A DNA stretch of 42,226 bases, taken from the IMG/VR virus record IMGVR_UViG_3300030090_004760, positions 1 to 42,226 of that record, one strand, 5' to 3'. The stretch comes from a virus. Below are positions 21,839 through 29,804 of this stretch, in pieces. Within the stretch, counting starts at the first letter, position 1; each line of letters starts with the position of its first letter. The notes beneath the pieces were generated by a model, which was given only the letters and a program-made list of their open reading frames with translations, was not told the DNA's origin and did not search any database. Made by a program: the position numbers and the translations under genes.

Positions 21839-24800
21839 TGTCACAAACTTATAACATAAATAACATAATAAGTAAAAGTGGAATTGTTCAAGACAACAAC
21901 GATAAATACATAGCTTACTCAGACCAATCAATTGATTTATCTTATGATGCTACAAACGCAGAGCAAGGTTTTGGTTTAAGCGATGGTGATATCGTACAAA
22001 TTAAGTGGTTCTTTGAAAAAAATAACCAACGTGTGAGATTAAACGATGGTGATTACAATGATAAAGATGGACAAAAAATTGGTGTCATTGAAGACAATGA
22101 AATAATACTTAACGCCAATAAGTTTTCATTAAACCCCCTTACTTTAAAAGATGTTTTTACTAATTCAGTAAATGAACTTGGCGATATAAAAATTGAAGTT
22201 CTGGCAAATGTCGTAATTGACCGAGAATTAAATAATTTTTCAAATCCAGCTTTTTCGTCCGAGTGGAATATTCAGGTTAAACATCCCTATGATTCTACTA
22301 AGGATGATTCCACAACCGAAACATTCAATGCAGACAAATATCAAAGTAGACCATTTTTTGGTCGTATTACAGCTGTTGACGGAGATGTACTAACACTTGA
22401 TAGGACTTGGAACGAATACATTGATTTTTATGACGCCATACCTGTAAAAGAAAGTTTAGCTTTCAGTGCATTCGATTCATGGGATATTGTGCACAAATTT
22501 CAAGATAGTCGTGATTTATCAACATATCTACATTTAGGTGATGACAGAGTTGCGTTAATTACCAACACACGTGAGGATAAACAAACTTTTAAAATATATC
22601 CATACGGAACTCTTTTAAAATTATATGAACCTTTACCTGAAGATATTGATGAGAGTAGTAATGTGTATGTTGTCAGAGAGCTTCTACCACAAAAGACTGA
22701 GGTTGTTGATTTAATTCCTTATGAACAAGAAGAAGAAGATTTACTTGTTTTAAGACAACCCGACCTTGATAATATAGATTCACCGATTACCAACAGGTCA
22801 ACAGATTTTAAAACTTATAGTGATTTGATTACCAGTGATTCAAAACTACAACAAAAAATAATAAATAAATATCTGAGTGGTAGTCAAAAACCAGTTGAGT
22901 TAAATATTGATTACAGTAATTATGAGAATTTCGTAAATTTTAGTTCTGCTAAAAAACGTTTAGAAAATTTCAAATATAAGTTACAACAAATAGAAAGTTT
23001 TACAGCAGAAAGTTCATCTTTTGCAGCATTAAATGATGGAGCTACCGAAGCCTTAGCGTTTGAACAAAAAATACAAAATGAAATAAATAATTTTGATGGT
23101 TATGAAAGTTACCTTTATAATGTAAGTTCTTCTTACGTGTCAAGTTCAATCGGTGTATTCAATAACGCGTCTGTACCAAAAACAGGAAGTGGAACTTATG
23201 CTGACCCTTTTGTACCAGTAAGTTCGTCTAACTCCCAGTTTACGGATTGGTTTGGTTCCGTTGCCGGTAGGACGGGTCAAGTTCATAGTGCATCACTTTA
23301 TGATATTGATAATCCAAATCGATTAGTGAATTTATTGCCACAATTTGTTCGAGAAGATGTAGAAAATAAACAATTTTTAGATTTCATGGATATGGTCGGT
23401 CAACAATTCGACGAATTATATGTATATATCACTGCCATGGCTAAAATTACAGATAGACAAAATGATATTAGTGAGGGTTTTTCACCAGATTTAATTTTTA
23501 ACCTATCAAAGGCTTTAGGTTTTGATGTACAAGATGGTAAAGACTTGTTAGATTTAAGTAGGGTCGGTTTTGGTCAAAAAGCTAGTGGTAGTGCTTTTGA
23601 ATTATATACGTCAGGCTCAATTGACTCACCTGGTGAAGCAGATATATCTAGAGAAATAACAAAACGTATTATCTCAAGTATGCCTTATTTGATAAAAACA
23701 AAAGGCACTATCAACTCGTTAAAAGGTTTAATGAATTGTTATGGTATACCAAGCTCTATTCTACGAGTAAGAGAATACGGTGGACTACAAAAAAACAATC
23801 ACAAAGCACAATTTGAAATAGCTAGAAAATTTACAAAAGCTCTCGGTTTTCAGAAATCACAATACGTTGAAACAACTTGGGTTGATGGTAGCACTGGTAG
23901 AAAACCAGAAACCGTTGAGTTAAGATTCAAATCACCGACGACAGGTTCAGACCAAGTATTAGTGCAAAAAGACACGGATTGGGCCATAAAACTAAAAGAT
24001 AATAACTCGGCTGATAACTTTGGAACCGTTTCATTCATGTTATCAGGTTCCGCAGGATACAAAGAAGTGAGTTCATCTTTGTTACCAATCTACGATGGTG
24101 ATTTTTATCAAGTCATGTTGAGAAAAACAAAAGTGGACACCGAGTTGTTTCCATTTCCATCTTTCGAAACTGGTTCTCTAGTGAATCCACCTTTTCAACC
24201 AGGTACGAATAGTGCAGAAAGAGGTGAGATAGAAATAGTTAGTAGTTCCAATGTTGCTAAAAAAGGTAGTAAAAGTTTAAGACATAGAAATACTTCGATT
24301 GACGGAACATCATATACATATTTTTATAGAAATCCTGGGGACGAGTTTCCTACATTTTCATCAGCCATTACTGACGTTAGTCAACACGAAACCTATGTTT
24401 TTAGTGCATATGCAAAAGCGTCAGGTAGCACAGTTGATTCATTAGGTTCATTAACGTTATTTGAGTTAGATTCAAATGAGAACGTTGTAAATTGGGATGA
24501 AGAGTTTGAATTCTCAACAAATGAAGGTGGTATTAAATCATCTCAACGCGTCGGATTAAATGAAACTGAGTGGAAACAAATACAAGTCAAAAAAACTATG
24601 AAGTTTCCAAATACAGCTAAATTAGGATTACGATTTGAAAACAATAAACCTAGTTCAACAATATTTTGGGATGACGTTTCTCTTAGAAAAGTACCCAACA
24701 ATACGGACACAATAACAGATGCGTTTAGTTATGATTTATTCGTTAAAAAATATGAGGCTGGTCTAGACAGAATATTATTATCATCAAAAGCTAGTTTGGT

Positions 24801-26238
24801 AATATCAAGTTCAGCTTCCCAATCATACAACGCCAATTGGACTGGTAGTGGTAATCTTTTCATCGGTGGTAATGACACAACCCCTTTTAGTGCTAATAAA
24901 TTATCAGGTTCCTTGATGGAATTCAGATTGTGGACTGAACCACTCGAGGAAGAGTTTTTTGATGTTCACGTTTCAAATCCAAAATCGTATATTGGTAACA
25001 CCGTATCTTCATCTTACACAAATTTAGCCAGAAGGTTCTCATTTGATGATGATACTTCACTTTCGGAGGGCACAGGTTTATTAGACACAAGACCAAATCA
25101 AAACTCAACACAATCAGGTAGTGCTAGAGGCTTTGATGGTAGTAATTTTTTCCAACCGATTATAGATAAAACAAAAACAATCGTACCAAATCAAGGCCCT
25201 AATCGTAGAATGGCCACTAAGATAAGAATTGAAAATAACGCTCTTAGCGGTAGTGGTGCAGTACTAGAGAGAAATAAACGTTTTGACCAAAGTTCAAATG
25301 ATTTTGCTCCAATTGATTCTGCCAAACTAGGTGTTTACTTTTCACCTGTAGACGTGATAAATGAAGATATCGTCTCATCTTTTGCTAATCTAGATTTTAA
25401 TAAATACCTTGGTGACCCACGTGATAATTTTTCAGAAAAATATCGAGAGTTATCAGATATATCGACAGAGTATTTTAAGAAGTATACAGGTAGAAATAGT
25501 TTTTGGGATTACATGCATCTTATAAAATTTTATGACCAATCTATATTCAAACAAATAAGAAAATTAATACCAGCAAGAGCCAAAGCACATTTAGGTACTT
25601 TGATTGAGGGTAATTTATTTGAGAGACCAAAATCACCAGTACAAAGAAATCACCCATCATTTACACAACCATCTTTTGAAGACACGATTAATGTTGGAAT
25701 TGGTGAACAAGAAAATGAAACAAGTAGGTCAATTGTAATAGTTGAAAGTGAATATCCTAATTATGAGGCCACCGTAGATACAAATGATAGATTCTTCACA
25801 CCATCTTTGTATAGATTTACAACAAATGATAATTACGAAGATAGAAATCTTTATATTTCTGGTTCAGCCAAAAGAGGTGGACCAGATAAAGTGTTTAGTG
25901 AAGCCACTGGTGCTATTGTCTTGAATAGCAGATTATCAACAACCAATCAAGAGTTCAAGTTTTTCTATACGAGTTCATTTCATTATGACCAAAGTGCTAG
26001 AATACTGACAGATAATTATTTGAATCTTTATTCATCTCGTTCTCTCGTTGAATCAGATTTAGACCCAGGATATCAAGATATATTAGCATTAAATAGAACA
26101 ATCTATGAAGGTGTGAAAAATACAAAAGAGACCACAATTGATGGAGATTTACCAGTTATTGTCAGAACAAGTGCACCTACCGTAGCCACACCAGTAGATT
26201 TTGGAATATCTAACTTAGAGATTGACGAGGAAAATTAA
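21838..26238 (+). CDS. giant tail/baseplate protein with lectin-like and carbohydrate-binding modules
   Basis: A 1466-residue protein, the largest of the window. About residues 1-250 are a beta-rich N-terminus; a helical region follows. Around 490-560 is a phage tail protein I-like segment (RLVNLLPQFVREDVENKQFL... DMVGQQFDELYVYI). About 600-660 includes PYLIKTKGTINSLKGLMNCYGIP, common in tail proteins. About 690-1065 looks like a concanavalin-type LamG lectin domain, with ends GTVSFMLSGSAGY and LSGSLMEFRLWTEPL, interrupted at about 790-960 by a CBM4/9-like module (SLRHRNTSIDGTSYTYFY; SAYAKASGSTVDS; KLGLRFENN; IFWDDVSLRKV). The rest is beta-rich. It probably joins the baseplate and binds surface sugars. 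Confidence 0.8.
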   Translation: MSQTYNINNIISKSGIVQDNNDKYIAYSDQSIDLSYDATNAEQGFGLSDGDIVQIKWFFEKNNQRVRLNDGDYNDKDGQKIGVIEDNEIILNANKFSLNPLTLKDVFTNSVNELGDIKIEVLANVVIDRELNNFSNPAFSSEWNIQVKHPYDSTKDDSTTETFNADKYQSRPFFGRITAVDGDVLTLDRTWNEYIDFYDAIPVKESLAFSAFDSWDIVHKFQDSRDLSTYLHLGDDRVALITNTREDKQTFKIYPYGTLLKLYEPLPEDIDESSNVYVVRELLPQKTEVVDLIPYEQEEEDLLVLRQPDLDNIDSPITNRSTDFKTYSDLITSDSKLQQKIINKYLSGSQKPVELNIDYSNYENFVNFSSAKKRLENFKYKLQQIESFTAESSSFAALNDGATEALAFEQKIQNEINNFDGYESYLYNVSSSYVSSSIGVFNNASVPKTGSGTYADPFVPVSSSNSQFTDWFGSVAGRTGQVHSASLYDIDNPNRLVNLLPQFVREDVENKQFLDFMDMVGQQFDELYVYITAMAKITDRQNDISEGFSPDLIFNLSKALGFDVQDGKDLLDLSRVGFGQKASGSAFELYTSGSIDSPGEADISREITKRIISSMPYLIKTKGTINSLKGLMNCYGIPSSILRVREYGGLQKNNHKAQFEIARKFTKALGFQKSQYVETTWVDGSTGRKPETVELRFKSPTTGSDQVLVQKDTDWAIKLKDNNSADNFGTVSFMLSGSAGYKEVSSSLLPIYDGDFYQVMLRKTKVDTELFPFPSFETGSLVNPPFQPGTNSAERGEIEIVSSSNVAKKGSKSLRHRNTSIDGTSYTYFYRNPGDEFPTFSSAITDVSQHETYVFSAYAKASGSTVDSLGSLTLFELDSNENVVNWDEEFEFSTNEGGIKSSQRVGLNETEWKQIQVKKTMKFPNTAKLGLRFENNKPSSTIFWDDVSLRKVPNNTDTITDAFSYDLFVKKYEAGLDRILLSSKASLVISSSASQSYNANWTGSGNLFIGGNDTTPFSANKLSGSLMEFRLWTEPLEEEFFDVHVSNPKSYIGNTVSSSYTNLARRFSFDDDTSLSEGTGLLDTRPNQNSTQSGSARGFDGSNFFQPIIDKTKTIVPNQGPNRRMATKIRIENNALSGSGAVLERNKRFDQSSNDFAPIDSAKLGVYFSPVDVINEDIVSSFANLDFNKYLGDPRDNFSEKYRELSDISTEYFKKYTGRNSFWDYMHLIKFYDQSIFKQIRKLIPARAKAHLGTLIEGNLFERPKSPVQRNHPSFTQPSFEDTINVGIGEQENETSRSIVIVESEYPNYEATVDTNDRFFTPSLYRFTTNDNYEDRNLYISGSAKRGGPDKVFSEATGAIVLNSRLSTTNQEFKFFYTSSFHYDQSARILTDNYLNLYSSRSLVESDLDPGYQDILALNRTIYEGVKNTKETTIDGDLPVIVRTSAPTVATPVDFGISNLEIDEEN

Positions 26239-26309
26239 TGGACAAAAACTTACATTATAGATATTTATTTTTAGAAAAGTTATATCTTAAATTACAAGGA
26301 AAATTTTAG
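26238..26309 (+). CDS. possible 23-residue peptide
   Basis: ATG 26238 overlaps the stop of the giant tail gene (TAATG) and opens MDKNLHYRYLFLEKLYLKLQ followed by GKF. It would be a small basic peptide. The same stretch carries a TATTTATT element and the AAGGA ribosome site of the next gene, so it may only be a leader. Confidence 0.3.
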   Translation: MDKNLHYRYLFLEKLYLKLQGKF

Positions 26310-26311
26310 TA

Positions 26312-26935
26312 ATGGGATTATTTAACGGTACAAATTTGAGTGTTGAAGCCATACTAACCACGAGAGGTAGAGAATTACTATCAAAAGACGGTGGTAAATT
26401 AGAGATTACAAAATTTGCTTTGAGTGATGAAGATATAGATTACACATTATTTGACGACACACATCCAAATGGCACTGTATCTTTCGGTAAAGTGTTAGAA
26501 AGTGTAATTCCCTTAGAAGCTACACCAGCGGCAGAGACTTTTAAAAGTTATCTAGTTCCTGATGAACTTAGTTTCGAGGATAAAAAATTGAGGATTCCTA
26601 ACGATACAGATTTGGAATCAGCTACTGAATTAAAAATTATACCCACCACGACGGTCAAGGGTGATACTCTAAGTGAGAAATATTTATTCACAATACAGAA
26701 TACAAATGTTTTGAATTTTGTAAACGATGATAAAAATAAAACTAATAACTTTACTGGTGAAGAAGCAACGGTAATCTCAAGTAGAATAAATCCAGGAGCT
26801 ACAACACTAGTCAAGATAAGTGGTATAGACTCTAAACTAACCGAGGTAATGGTCATCAATGTTCTTGCCGATAACACGACAAGTAAAACAAGTCCATTCG
26901 ATGGTAAGGTGAAAGTAACAAATAGTATATCATAA
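26312..26935 (+). CDS. virion protein, paralogue A
   Basis: A 207-residue protein that begins MGLFNGTNLSVEAILTTRGR and continues with KLEITKFALSDEDIDYTLFDDTHPNG. The next gene begins with the same pattern, so the two are paralogues. The N-terminal 70 residues (fibre or baseplate docking region) are the most alike, the C-terminal halves have diverged. I know the pattern ILT..GR..L....G.F.I.KFALSDDEIDY from tail-associated proteins of other T4-like marine phages. AAGGA lies upstream. Confidence 0.75.
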   Translation: MGLFNGTNLSVEAILTTRGRELLSKDGGKLEITKFALSDEDIDYTLFDDTHPNGTVSFGKVLESVIPLEATPAAETFKSYLVPDELSFEDKKLRIPNDTDLESATELKIIPTTTVKGDTLSEKYLFTIQNTNVLNFVNDDKNKTNNFTGEEATVISSRINPGATTLVKISGIDSKLTEVMVINVLADNTTSKTSPFDGKVKVTNSIS

Positions 26936-26951
26936 TAAATGAGGCAAAAAT

Positions 26952-27569
26952 ATGGGATTTTTAGATAACACTACCGTTACGGTAGATGCAATTTTAACCA
27001 AAACTGGTCGTAAAAGAATATCAGATGGTTCTTTCAAAATCAGTAAATTCGCGTTAAGTGATGAAGAAGTTGATTATACTCTTTATGACGTAACACATCC
27101 TAATGGTACAGACGCTTTTGGAACGGTGATTGAAAATATGAATTTATTCGAGGCTTTAGCTAACAGAACTGGTTTCAATAGTCACCTAGTTCAAGATTCT
27201 ATAGCTGGTGCTAAAATTAAAATACCTCAAACTACTTTTACAAATGTTGACGCTGGTACTTCTATAGTGATTAAGCCTTCCACGGAGGGAGCTACTGATA
27301 CAAATTATTCTTTTGTAGTTGAAAATAGTGCAATCGCTAGATTTAGAGACCCAAGTGGTGAAGAGGGTAGGTTCTTAAAAACAGTTGCATCAGCACCAGA
27401 AGCCACTTTAATAACCCAACAATTTGCATCACCTGACCCGTCAGCTACAACTAATGTAAGAGTACAGGGTTTAGACACTGGTTTAGTTAGTATAGTTAGT
27501 GTAAACGTAAAGGTCACACCTACCTCAAAAAGAGATGCACTAGACCCAAAAGAAAAATTAAATAGATAG
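26952..27569 (+). CDS. virion protein, paralogue B
   Basis: A 205-residue protein with the same N-terminal pattern as the gene before it: VDAILTKTGRKRISDGSFKI and SKFALSDEEVDYTLYDVTHPNG. Both end in a beta domain with matching motifs (VRVQGLDTGLVSIVSVNV here, VKISGIDSKLTEVMVINVLA there), so the duplication covers the full gene. They may form a mixed oligomer at the base of a fibre. GAGGC precedes the ATG. Confidence 0.75.
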   Translation: MGFLDNTTVTVDAILTKTGRKRISDGSFKISKFALSDEEVDYTLYDVTHPNGTDAFGTVIENMNLFEALANRTGFNSHLVQDSIAGAKIKIPQTTFTNVDAGTSIVIKPSTEGATDTNYSFVVENSAIARFRDPSGEEGRFLKTVASAPEATLITQQFASPDPSATTNVRVQGLDTGLVSIVSVNVKVTPTSKRDALDPKEKLNR

Positions 27570-27580
27570 GAGCAATATAA

Positions 27581-28609
27581 ATGTTTTTTAAATCATTAGA
27601 CCAAGACCTCGATGTTGTTGAAGACGTTGGTGTCGTAACCTCTGGAATATTTCAGGATGGTGCATCAAATATAACAACATTTCACACATCTTCCACGCAA
27701 TATACGAATACTGGTGATTATAGTGTTGATGTCTATCGATTCAACCCCGGAACCAATGCGTCTGCATCAGTGCAGTTTGGTGTAGCCTACGGACACGCTG
27801 ATGGTAGTGGTTCATTAGGTACAAAAGGTGCTACGGGAGATAGAACTACAGCCGCTGTCTTTGGACAAGTCAACAATTTAATTAATCCACCACAAACAAC
27901 TAGATTTACTTTTGGTCCTGTTGCAAACGTAAAAGACATTTATGCTTTAAGCTTCAACCGTGCAAGAGTTCGAGAAGAAGTTGAACCAGGTGGATGGGAG
28001 ATACACATTACAAGTGGTACAGGTAAAACTGTAAGATTAATTGATGATTCATCAACACTCGAGGGTGGTAATAGTAGTTTAAAAAACTTCTCACCAGAAT
28101 ACAATATAGTTAGTGGTACTTTAATCGGTGGTACGTCAATTTATCAAGCGGCTGCATCTGAGAATAGTACATTAGGTTCTTTTGGTTTATTCTATCCTAC
28201 ACTTGGTTTATTAGTGTTTAATCCACAAAGATTTACTAGTGGTAGTATAGCGTTAGTGACAAAAAGTGGTTCAAATTCTGATGATAGAAACGCCTTAACA
28301 TTCGCAGAAGCTATAAAGAGTGGTGAATACTTTCAAGCTAAAAGACAAGAAGAAATAACATCTCGTCACTTTTTTGTTAGAGCTACTGCCAAAGAATTTA
28401 ACGCAACCACTAACGAATCATTCTATACCGAGTCAGTCTCTGGTATCAAACAAATCATACCTGGTCTTAGAACAGACCCTAGAACTTACATTACATCAGT
28501 AGGTATGTATAATGATGATAACGAATTGTTAGCCATTGCAAAATTAAGTCAACCAATTATCAAATCTATATCAAGAGAAGCCTTAATTAAAGTAAAACTT
28601 GACTTCTAA
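27581..28609 (+). CDS. tail fibre-type protein A
   Basis: A 342-residue beta-rich protein. The N-terminus (MFFKSLDQDLDVVEDVGVVT) is followed by a Gly/Ser/Thr-rich domain with FGVAYGHADGSGSLGTKGAT. The last 40 residues hold TSVGMYNDDNELLAIAKLSQPI, a motif also present at the end of the next gene (TEIGLYNDSNELLAVGKLAKPI). This end motif is widespread in fibre and fibre-linked proteins of T4-like phages. TAGGAG precedes the ATG. Confidence 0.75.
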   Translation: MFFKSLDQDLDVVEDVGVVTSGIFQDGASNITTFHTSSTQYTNTGDYSVDVYRFNPGTNASASVQFGVAYGHADGSGSLGTKGATGDRTTAAVFGQVNNLINPPQTTRFTFGPVANVKDIYALSFNRARVREEVEPGGWEIHITSGTGKTVRLIDDSSTLEGGNSSLKNFSPEYNIVSGTLIGGTSIYQAAASENSTLGSFGLFYPTLGLLVFNPQRFTSGSIALVTKSGSNSDDRNALTFAEAIKSGEYFQAKRQEEITSRHFFVRATAKEFNATTNESFYTESVSGIKQIIPGLRTDPRTYITSVGMYNDDNELLAIAKLSQPIIKSISREALIKVKLDF

Positions 28610-28620
28610 GGGGCTAGATA

Positions 28621-29691
28621 ATGTCATTTAGAAAAAACATTGACCCAGAAAATGTTTTAATATCCTCATTTGAAGTGAATAAAACTTTTACTTTTAATGA
28701 TACGGATAGTGGAAGTGGTTTTTTTTCTGTCCCACTAATTAAAGGTTCAGATTCAAATCTTAGTGATTTTCAGATAGGAACAGCTGCCTCATCCACGTTT
28801 TCAGGTAGCACCTATTTTCATGTTCCGACTTATCAACAAATAAATAATCTTTATTATAAAGACATAAGAAACATGCGTGGGTACATCGATTTAATCAGAG
28901 GTGTTCCTACAAGTTCAAATGGTGTTGTGACATATCCCGCTGAAAGACCTTTATTTGATACTAAAAGAGAGTTGAAAAGACCATTCACGCGACAATTACA
29001 CGACACAGCTACATTAATATCAGTTCCACAAAGGTTCTACGGCGAAGCTATACAACCAGGTTCAATAACGTTAACGGATGATAGCACTAATCAAACATTT
29101 ATTTTAAAAGATGACAGTTACGGAAATATTTATGATACAGCTCATTCGGCTAGTTATGCTAGTAGAGTGCCAACCGCCACGTATAGTGGTAGTGTAGTTG
29201 GAAATGTGTTCTATAATGATGGTATCATTGTTATTACAGATACTGGTTCTTATTCAAGTGTAGCTACTGATAATGGTAGTGATGGATTTACTTTAAAATT
29301 TAATTCAACACAGACCATATATGAAAGAGAGTATGTGTGTGTTGTTGGAGAAAACGAATTACAACACACCACCAACAAGAGTTTAAAGGTTGGTAGGAGT
29401 GGTAGTTTTACAATGGGGACTTTTGTCTCTTCATCTCTTAGAGGCACTAGACACGATGGGTGGCCATATTTTATTACAGGTTACTCTACAAGTTCAATGA
29501 ACGTAAACGGTTATAATATGGGTACTGAGTTAATTGGTGAGGCAACCCACTCACATTTTGCTACTTACATTACAGAGATTGGTTTATACAATGATAGTAA
29601 TGAACTTTTAGCTGTCGGTAAATTAGCAAAACCTATCAAAAATGATAAGGAATTAGCACTCACATTTGTAGTGAGATTCGACACAAATTAA
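28621..29691 (+). CDS. tail fibre-type protein B
   Basis: A 356-residue protein starting MSFRKNIDPENVLISSFEVN, related at its end to the preceding gene (IGLYNDSNELLAVGKLAKPI near residues 320-342). The centre has Gly/Ser/Thr-rich beta repeats and aromatic segments (GSTYFHVPTYQQINNLYYKD). AAGGGGC lies before the ATG. It is the last gene of the structural run. The next 113 nt (29692-29804) hold no gene but a TATTTATA motif at 29725-29732. Confidence 0.75.
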   Translation: MSFRKNIDPENVLISSFEVNKTFTFNDTDSGSGFFSVPLIKGSDSNLSDFQIGTAASSTFSGSTYFHVPTYQQINNLYYKDIRNMRGYIDLIRGVPTSSNGVVTYPAERPLFDTKRELKRPFTRQLHDTATLISVPQRFYGEAIQPGSITLTDDSTNQTFILKDDSYGNIYDTAHSASYASRVPTATYSGSVVGNVFYNDGIIVITDTGSYSSVATDNGSDGFTLKFNSTQTIYEREYVCVVGENELQHTTNKSLKVGRSGSFTMGTFVSSSLRGTRHDGWPYFITGYSTSSMNVNGYNMGTELIGEATHSHFATYITEIGLYNDSNELLAVGKLAKPIKNDKELALTFVVRFDTN

Positions 29692-29804
29692 AACCAAGCC
29701 TTAAATTTTTCACCATATATATGATATTTATATACTGAAATAAAGTCTATATCCTTTTTTATCTAAAAGGTTACTTGTTAATTAACATATTGGGGAGATT
29801 TACA

